Below, piece by piece: positions 46,101 to 55,700 of a DNA stretch of 64,000 nt; the stretch's first letter is position 1; each line of letters starts with the position of its first letter. The DNA comes from Lonicera japonica (Eukaryota; Streptophyta; Magnoliopsida; Dipsacales; Caprifoliaceae): the NCBI GenBank assembly GCA_021464415.1, contig CM038463.1:310001-374000 (forward strand), in the 5' to 3' direction. The notes beneath the pieces were generated by a model, which had not been told where the DNA came from, ran no database searches, and worked only from the letters and a program-made list of their open reading frames with translations. Made by a program: the position numbers and the translations under genes.

Positions 46101-49100
46101 GCACGGTCTCAGGTTCGGTTCCCTGAAACATTTCTTGGGCCATTGGGGGCGTCTCCCAGTTGAACAACTAAGGCGTCATGGGATTAGTGGGGGTGGGGCC
46201 TCCATACCCATGGTTATATAAAAAAAAAATACTCTTACAAGACCTTGACTTTACACGCACTCATATCTTCTCTTTCAGTCACTCATACTCTTGAATCTCC
46301 GCCTTAAATGTCTCAATCTACAGAAAGTTAAAGCAAATGTATATGGTTAGATATCTGGTTCTAAGGTTCTAGTTATCATGGGTGTGCTGCAAGAATGATT
46401 GAAGCAGACCCAGGAAGCGAGGCTTGTAATAAGCACGGTGCATAAATCATAAGTAGGAGCAGAGGAATTGTCCTTAAATTCGTTTAAGGTCTTTCTTATG
46501 ACGGAGTTTTCTGGATTTTGGCTGTATCATTTTGTTGTTCTCTTCTTTCCTTTTCTATTTGTATTTTCTTTGAGGACTTCTCGTCCTCCTAATGCTTATA
46601 TCTCTTCTATTAATAAATATTTCTTATTTTATCAGGAGAAGGAAAAGAAATTAATTCATAGGTAGGAGTGCATTGAGGCAAATTTCTGCTTGTGGCATGG
46701 GCATCAGCTAGTATTGACATACTAGAAGCAAATAATAACAACATTGACCCACATACTAGTTGCTCATCTTTTTTCTGTTTATTTTCTGGCTTGATTTTTA
46801 GTTAATGCTTGGTTATTGTGTGCTTTCCATTTCTTTCTCTGGGGCTTTTGGTTATTTTCTAGCTTGATATTTACTTGTAAACCATTAGCCCCCTCATGCT
46901 TGTATTGGTTATTTATTTTCAATATAAGTTTTGTTTCTGATAAAAAAAAAGAGGCTTGCACTATTTGGGCAACTCTCATTGTTATTTGACGAGGTTTGGG
47001 TTAGCCTAGGTTATATAGAAGATTTTATTTGCGGTCAACAGAGGCTTCTTTATAAGGAGTAAGGACCTCCTCTTTTTCAAGGGTTTTTTTTTGGTAAAAT
47101 TAAAAAAAATTATAACAACAAACCAATAAAAGGTACAAGGGGCTTGCCCCTGGAATTACTACATAATACATTCACTGATCCCCCACTCTTTACACTGGGG
47201 GCTGGGGGTTTGTTAGGGCACGTTAAGGATAAGTAATTTTTTTTTAATTTGCAGTTGCTTGGGCTATTTGGACAGTTTAGAACTTTTGACAGCCAGAGCC
47301 TCTCACCCCAGCTCTTATGGGGCGGAATCATGCTTCTAGTATATTTGTGGGGTCACATTGTGGGTGCCTTGCGTGCTCTCCATCACTAGTCATAGCTGTT
47401 AGTTGGAAATCAAGATATTATTATTTGTGAGAATATATATTTTTTATGGTATTGTTTATTTGTCTTGGTCAAAACATACCATAGATAGGGTATTTTATTT
47501 ATTGAGTTTTTCCTTAGTTATTTATTTACTTTCCTTTATTGTTATCTTAGGGTTTAGTTTGAGTTCTATATATACCCACTTCGGGAGTTTTTGTAATAAT
47601 ACAATTATCAATACAACTCTCTTATTCTACTTTTCCCTTTATTCATTGTCTTGTATACAATTCAACTTGGTATTAGAGGATTCTCAAAAAGATCCTCTTC
47701 TTCCGCCGGCGGGTGACCTACCTTGTTGTTTGTTGGATGGGATTCCTCTTTCCGTTTATAATTATATAAACAATTTCGTCTTCTATCTCAATGGAACAGT
47801 GCAATGAATAGTGTTTTTGGTGAATAGGATACAATCAAGGTGAAAAGTGACGTTTTTGTTATGAATAGTGTTTCGATGAACAATGTTTATGGCAGTGTTT
47901 TCAGTGAAAAGTGTTGTTGGTTTGGTCGTTTGCTGGTCATATTTGCTGCTGGGTGTTGCTGTTACAAACGGTTAAAAGAAACCCTAGTTCTAGAATTTTG
48001 TTGTAGTACTGGCATATTTCGAGTCACGCCACACTTTGTGATTCGTACCTCCCCTCAATTTTTGGTGATTTTGCCTTGGTTTGATAGCTTTTCATTATTC
48101 TTGGAGCCTCATCGTATCCTTTTATGTCTATTATGGTTGATTGTCATCTGCACCCCTTGTTTTACGTACTAAATCATCTTGTTGGTTGATAGGATTTCAT
48201 CACTCTTAATTTGAAGGATTTGTTTCATAACTCCGTGTTAATGGGTGTTTCGCCCTTTGTTGATAGGTGTTCTCACCTCTTGTGGTTTGAACCTTAGTGG
48301 AGGTTCATTTGTTTTTTAGTGATAGTACACAAGGTAGTCATTATCGTGTATCGGTTACGTATCATTTTCCTAAAAAATAGTATCGCGTATCGTGTATCGT
48401 AACGTATCGTAAGATACAGTCTAATTTAATATATGTATATAAATATATATTTATATTTATATATACATTAAAAATCATTCTTCATATAAATGTAATTATT
48501 TTCATTAAAAAGTCTCTCACTCTCTCGCTTAATAGAGTTGTGTCCAAACACCAACTTAATGAGTTAAGAAATAATAAATAAACAAAAGTTTTCATCAATT
48601 TAATAAACCCATAGTAGTTTTGTAAATATCTAACATAACCAAGGTCAATTAGGTCATTTTATCACTTTAAAGTTAAAACCCTACTTCTCTTTCTCACATC
48701 CCCACTAAAGCTAGCCGCCTCTCACTAAGTCATTATCTTCATCTTCCATCTTTCTCAACAAAATCGATGCCACAAAAAAAAGAAGATGAAGTCACCGTCA
48801 CCACTCTCTTTATCTATAGTCTTTGTTCTCTCACTCTCTAGGTCGCCGTTCTTTAGTTTATGTAAGTTATCCATAGATTTGGTCGTCTTCTTTATCCATT
48901 GTTGTATGGTTTGAGTCTGTTGTTTTTTCAAAAAAATCTCAAGACCACTTCATCTCAATACAAAAAAGCTTGAAAACATTTATCGTCCCAATACTCACAA
49001 ATATCGCGATACACAGATTTTGAGAGACGGAAGTGTGTATCGTGCGATACACACTGAAATATGATACAAATACCGATACATATCGTTTTCTTCCCGAGAC

Positions 49101-49528
49101 GTTACATATCGTACGATACATATCTATGTATTGTAAGATACTAAGTACCTTGATAGTACAATTTTTTGGTTTAGGTGTTCGCAACTCGTTTTAGAACCTT
49201 AGTGGAGGGTCGTATATTGTTTGTGGACGAGTGATGACACTCCTTTTATTGGTGTATTGATGTAGTAGTGATGAAGTAATAAGGCTGATTGGTCGGAAGT
49301 CTTTAATTGAAATTGAATTCAATTTTTTCGTAATTAAGCAAAAAAATGTGGCATTTGCAGTGTTCTAAAAATCGCGCCTAGGCGGAAATCGATGCTCCCC
49401 CGCCCGGCCTAGGGCTAATCATTTGTGTTTAGGTGCCGGGGTGATTAGGCATAGATTAGGCGCCGATTTTCCCATTGGTTGGGGCTGAGACGTGGAAGAG
49501 AGAAGGAGATTGAGATAGAGAGAGACGG

Positions 49529-49563
<35 letters not shown>

Positions 49564-49705
49564 GGGAGAGTAGCGTACCTGTGAAGTCGTCGAAGCCGGT
49601 GAGAAATTGTCGGTGCTGAGAGCTAGGGTTTTGTTTCGATGGTGGCTATGGAATGGGGGCTAGGTTTTACGGGGAAAGAGATGATATATATTAGGTTTGG
49701 GTTTG

Positions 49706-49766
<61 letters not shown>

Positions 49767-52700
49767 TTCACCCTATATATTTTTAGTTATTTGTAATTTC
49801 ACCCCTATTTACTTTTTTTTGCTAATTTTATTTATTTATGCTTTTAAAGTTTGGACTTGTATTTTGGGATTGTTTGAACTTATTTTGTTTTTGGAATGCA
49901 TGTTTTATTGGTTGGATGTTGGAAAATTAATGTTAATTTGAAAGGTATATTATGTTTTGTTAATATTATGTTGTTTAAAATAATATTTTTAATAAAAAAT
50001 CGTTTGACCAATTAATCCCCTAGGCGCTAGGCCCTAGCCCCTAAAAATAAGAAGATTGACGATTTTTCTTGAAAGAAAATAGGTAAGTCAAATTCTGTTA
50101 AATAAAAAAGGAGCAATGGCGCCCTCTTGATAAAACAAGAATGGGATTATTGCTCCTTTTTTCATTTCAAAATCTCGTATATACTAAGACTGGGGCTATG
50201 GGGCTTTGTGAAGTAGAAAAGTAACTACTTGATTACTTTTTTGACAATTTGGATGATTGAGAAGAGAGGAAACCTGGGTGCAATTTAAATTTTTCATTTG
50301 GGAATTTTCTTTACCATATTGGTTTTACCATTGCTTAGTGAAATTGTAAAAGCCCAACATTTTATGCCCTAGAACATTTATTCGAGTTCTAAATATGTCG
50401 TCTGTTTTTCAGGTGCACCTAAAGTTTTTCGTTAGGGAATTTTCTTTTCCATAGTGAGCCTACCATCCCTTTAACTGCTGTAAAAGCTCGGTATTTTATG
50501 TTCTAAAACATTTATTTGAGTTCTAGATAAGGTAATGTCTGTATTTCAGGTGCACCTAAAGTTTTCATTTGGGAATTTTCATTTCTATATTGATTTTTCC
50601 ATTGCTTAGCGCAATTTTAAAAGCTCAGTATTTTATGTCCTAGAACATTTATTTGAGTTTTACACAAGGTGATGCCTATTGTTTTTTTTTTTTGATAGGA
50701 AACAAGATTTTATTAAAAACTCAAAAATTGATTACAAAGTGAAGGGGGACAAGCTGTCCAAACACCAGTACATAAACGAAAATACAAGCATGATGAGAAT
50801 CAAATACAGCCAAAGCTTCCATAAATAAGATGCACATGTAACTTTTCTCAAAGGATTATAGCCTTCCAATTAAGTTTAATGTATTCCACCCCACAATGCT
50901 TAAACGATTTGGAATTTGAAGCCCATAACGATGCCACAAATCTGATTCTTTCCCATAGCCATTCCCTTTCTTCCTCCTTTCCTTCAAAAATCCTATTGTT
51001 CCTTTCTATCCAAATCATCCACATAACTGCCACTTTGATGTACCCCCACAAGGTCCTGCTTTTTGGTATATCTCCATCAATGTTAATATTCTCTATTGTG
51101 CTGCCAATACTGGCTAATGGTCTTTTGCATTGTTTACGTCGTTTTGTAATGGAATGAGCATTTTAGAATCTCCAAGAAGCTATTCCTATCAAGCAATTCG
51201 GTTTATTGTTTCCTTTCTGTTCTTGACAGGTGGTGTATATTAATGGACGCCCTTTTGTTTTGCGTGAGGTGGAGAGTCCCTTCTCCAATCTTGAATATAC
51301 GGTTTGTGATTGCACAAGAATCTTTACCTTTACTGAACGACACTTGTAGATATAATCATATTTTATATTGTTTTATTCATATATATTTTGATAAGAAGCA
51401 ACAGGCTTACTAAATTGCAAACATGCAGCATGAGCCGTGAGATGATATTCTGTCACTGAAAGTTAAAACATCCATGGAAGGCAGAAAAATAAAATAAGAT
51501 GGTTAGACCTGTTCTTTTTTTTTTTTTACGTCCTCTATGCCCAATCATGGGCACTAGAGTAATAGCATAAAAAACCAAAAAAGAATTACAAGAGAGGGGG
51601 ATACAGTAAGGACATCCCCAAGACCCAAGAAACACAAAAGAAATATGCCTAAATTGCATAATGGACTAAGGGAAAAAACCAAAAAGTCCACAAGGCAATT
51701 CAAAAAATTAAGGCAAGGCCTAACAGGAGGCCAAAAAGAAAGAAAAGAGAGCCTAAACATGATGGCCAAAAAGCAGAAAAAAACAAGAAAATTAATAGCA
51801 AAACTGTGCAAAATACAAGGAAGAAGGGCAGCAGAAAACTGAAGCAAGGAAGCAGTAAACTGAGAACAGAAAATTGCAGAGAAATGCCTACCACTAAGAG
51901 CCAAACTGCACCAAAAATTGCCACTGCTGTAGCTAAAGCATAGCTGCCAGCATTGCACTGACACTGCCAGAACTAAAGCTTGCTGGCTGAGAGGCACAAA
52001 ACCAGCAAGACCCCCCTTCAGAAGAGAGGAAAAACCTACTGAGGAACTGTGGCATCTACTAGTGTTGATTGTTGGTTGTTGTATGTCACTTTGTCCATCT
52101 GATTTTGAGCATACACACACTTTCCATGTTTTAGAGGGAGCATCAGAGGTGTTTGCCTCAATTTCTCTCTTTTCAATAGGGATTTGCAAAGAAACGTTTG
52201 CATTGTCCGCATTTTCTCTTTTCTTCTGGTCTGCCAAGAGGAGCTGCCATTGATCCTCATCAGGGTCATGTCTAGCAGTGGTGGAATTAGGCTTTGAAAG
52301 CCTAGAAAGAGCATTGGCTTCCTTTTTGCTGCTTCTGACAATTTCTTCTGTTTGTGCAAAGGCAAAACATTTGTTCCACCTTTTTTCTTTTGAGCTCTGG
52401 TCTTCATAGGAGATGGAAAATATTCAGAGTCATTAGCCCGTGATTTATTGGTGAGATTGGATGAGGGTTGTGAAGTTGAAGAGGAGAGATTCTTGAATTT
52501 CCCACTCGGAGAGCTGTGTATGGACTGTGAAGCTGAAAGATGGCTATTTTGTTGAATAGAAGGTAGTGAATTATTATCTCCTAAAGGAGGAAAGTGTTGG
52601 TTAAGAATTGATGATCTGTCATCTTGCAAAAGTTGAATGCATTCCTCATTATTGTTGTTCTTAGCTAAGGCAGTTTCAAAAGCCAAATCTGCCCTAGCTT

Positions 52701-55700
52701 CCCATGAAGGAAATGGCTCATCATCTGCCATATTACCCCAATTTAAAGCCTCCTCAACATTTAGGGAAGGAGGTTTATGAACAGGCAAAAAGTTTTCTGA
52801 ACCTGTGGGAGAGTTAACCATCTCTTGATTCTCTTGAGAATTGGCTTCAGAAGATTGATTCCATGCTTCACCATCACCATCACCATCATCATCCAGTTTT
52901 CTGAACCTGTTTGTGCAAAGGCAAAACATTTGTTCCACCTTTCTGAAATTGGAACTATTATTGGTAGAGGTTTTTTTGGTGGAGGAGGGTTTGTTTTTGT
53001 TAAGGGAGCAAGGAACAATAGATTTCACAAATGGGGAGGAGGTGTGCTGGGTGGAGTTGGCAGAGAAAACTGAAGGAGAGTAGTTTTGTTCATCAGTTTT
53101 AGAGCCTGACTGAATGGTTGCAAGTAAAGGAGCAAGGACATAATCTTGTATGCCTATGTTGTTGGTGTTAAGAGGGTTTGTATCATCAGCAATGTGAGCT
53201 GTAGAAATGATGGCAGCATTACCTGTTTTTGTGGAATGAACAGATTTGCCTGTAGGTATGACAGGATCATTAGGCACAACATGAGCCTTGTTTTTATGAG
53301 CAGATGCTTTGATGGGAGCAGAAGAAAGATTAGTGGTGTTCCTGTAAAACTTTTGGTGCTGTTTGGAGGCAATATCTTTGGATTTCGAAGCTGCTTCTTG
53401 CACTTTTTTGAGAGTTCTACGTTCACCCACCAAATGCCCTAAAATGTGACGGTGCATGCAAAATTTAGGGAGGTTTTCATATGTGACAAGCACTTCAAAG
53501 CTATAACCTTCCCTTTCAATGAGAAGTTTTTGATGGAGTATGTGAAGCAAATCTACTTCAACCTGAATTCTTGCATAGTGACCAAAAACAAACTCCTTGG
53601 TATGAGGATCAATTGCATGTGGGGTGCCAACAAGATTGGCAATACTAATCAGTAGTTGTGGATCGCAATATTCCTGTATGATTCCATAAAATCTAACCCA
53701 TGTTAGAGAGGTAGTTTGTTGTTGAAGCTCAGGGTTAAAGTCATTCTGCCAGGGCTGCAGCCTAAAGCTACCAGGATTGAGGTTTAAATGTCCATTAAAC
53801 TAAGCTTGATTTTGATCTTCATGGTTCTTGAATCTTAAACAAAAATACCCTCTGCCAGTAGGAGTGAGTTTAAAATCATTTTTAATGCCCCATCTAGCAT
53901 TAAGTTTTGAGTGAAGATCTGAAACTTTGAGAGGTGAGGATCCTTTTGGAAGAGTGAGTCTGCCAATGAGATTGAAAATGCAGGCCTGAACTGCTTTTTG
54001 GTAAACTGACTCATCAAGCTTGATAGCTGGAAGGTTGCCTTTGATGTAAGGAGTAGGAATGGGAGCAAGAATGGTGAGGGTGAGGTTATCTGAATTTTTT
54101 AATAAACTAGCAAAGGTTTTGGTTGGGGGTGATCTAGTTAGTTGAGAATTAGTTGAGGTGTGGAGTTGGTTGGTAGGGAGAGGGAGTAGAGGATCTAGAG
54201 AAGAGATAGATGCAGTGTTAGAATGAGTAGGAGTGGGCATAAAGCCTTGTGCTCCAGTTGCCACACGGACTGATTGCACTGTGGTGGCAGGAATAGAAGG
54301 TGCAAAGGTTGTGAAAAGATGTGTGGTAAAGGAGGTTGCGTGCTAGTACCATACAAAACAGACTTTGAGCCTTGTGAAAAAAGTGGGAGAGTCTGTTGAA
54401 AATGCAGGCCTTGAGCCTTGTGAAACTGCTGGAGCAGAAGTGCCAGAAGCATCAGAAACAGACTGCACATTACACTGTGCAGTCAAATCAAGTAAAGCAG
54501 CTGTCAAACTGTTGGGCAAAGGAGAAGTCTGGTTTTGAAAAACTGGGGGGCTGGTTTGTGGATTGTTGGGACCCAGAATACCACTAATGGTATTGTATAA
54601 AGCATGAGATTGTTGATCCTTAGATGAATTAAATTCTTGCATTTGGGGCCTAATCAGGTATGTTCCTACTGTAATTGACTGGACTATAGAACTGCCCATT
54701 TTCTGCATAAAATTTGCAGAATCTACAGAAACTGCTACAGGTTAGCTGGGGACTGGGCAGTGTGGGAGCTGTGGGTCTGTGGCAGCTGGAATAAAACTGT
54801 GAATGAGTTGTGTCATTTGTTGATGATGTATAGCCTGAACTTCAGCCATTTGGTGTAGAAAAATGGCAAGATCTGCAATTGGGAATTGATTTTGTGGTTG
54901 AGAATGATGTTGTTGGTTTTGAGAAATCGTTGAAAAGTAGTTTCGGTGATGGTGGTTTTCCGGTGGTGGAGGGTGGTTTTGTGGTGGTATAGAGTGGTTT
55001 GGTGGTAATGTGAGGTGGTAGAGTGGTGGGGTGGTGATGGGAGGAGGGTGGGGAATGGTGGCCGGAATCATCATTTGATTCATGGCGTTCATAGGAAAGA
55101 GGAGAGAGGAGAGAGAATTTCCATACTTTCTCTCTCTAGAAAGTTTCATTGTGTCCCTTTATTTTCTTTTCTTTCCTTATTGTTCTTTGTATGGACTGTT
55201 AGTTCAGAAATCTATTAGTATGATATTGCCTTAAAATTGAGGATTACTATTGAGAAAATGACTAAATATCAATTATTGGATTTATATGTTAAACAATAAG
55301 GAGAGAAGGGTGTGGATTCCCTTTCCAGAATCCTGAATTTTTTGAAGATTAATGTAATAACCCTGCTTCTCAACTAAAATGGCTGGCCCAAGTTATCATT
55401 TAGGTTCATTGAACCCACATATAAGCCATCGACCTTTCCATTACACTTTTGATGTGGGAGGTGGGTTGTTACAAACTCCTGTCATTAGGCCCCTAGCGTC
55501 CTCATTATGGTGGTTTCACATACAACACACAATTAGCAGACATCCACATGGTGGTGGGCCTGGGTCCCCTCTAATACCATATTTAACCATCCAAGTTCTT
55601 CTCCAAAATGGCTAGCCCAAGTTATCACTTAGTTTCATTCTTCTTCTTCTTTGGTCAAGTAGAAAGAATCTGACATTCTGACTGCCTATCCTTAATTGCT

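Noticed and set aside
46050..46130. tRNA gene (A- and B-box-like motifs)
   Set aside because: Flanking TSDs, A tail and lack of a cloverleaf show a SINE.
49639..49941. 100-residue frame with a poly-Leu run
   Set aside because: Produced by the (TTA)n microsatellite.
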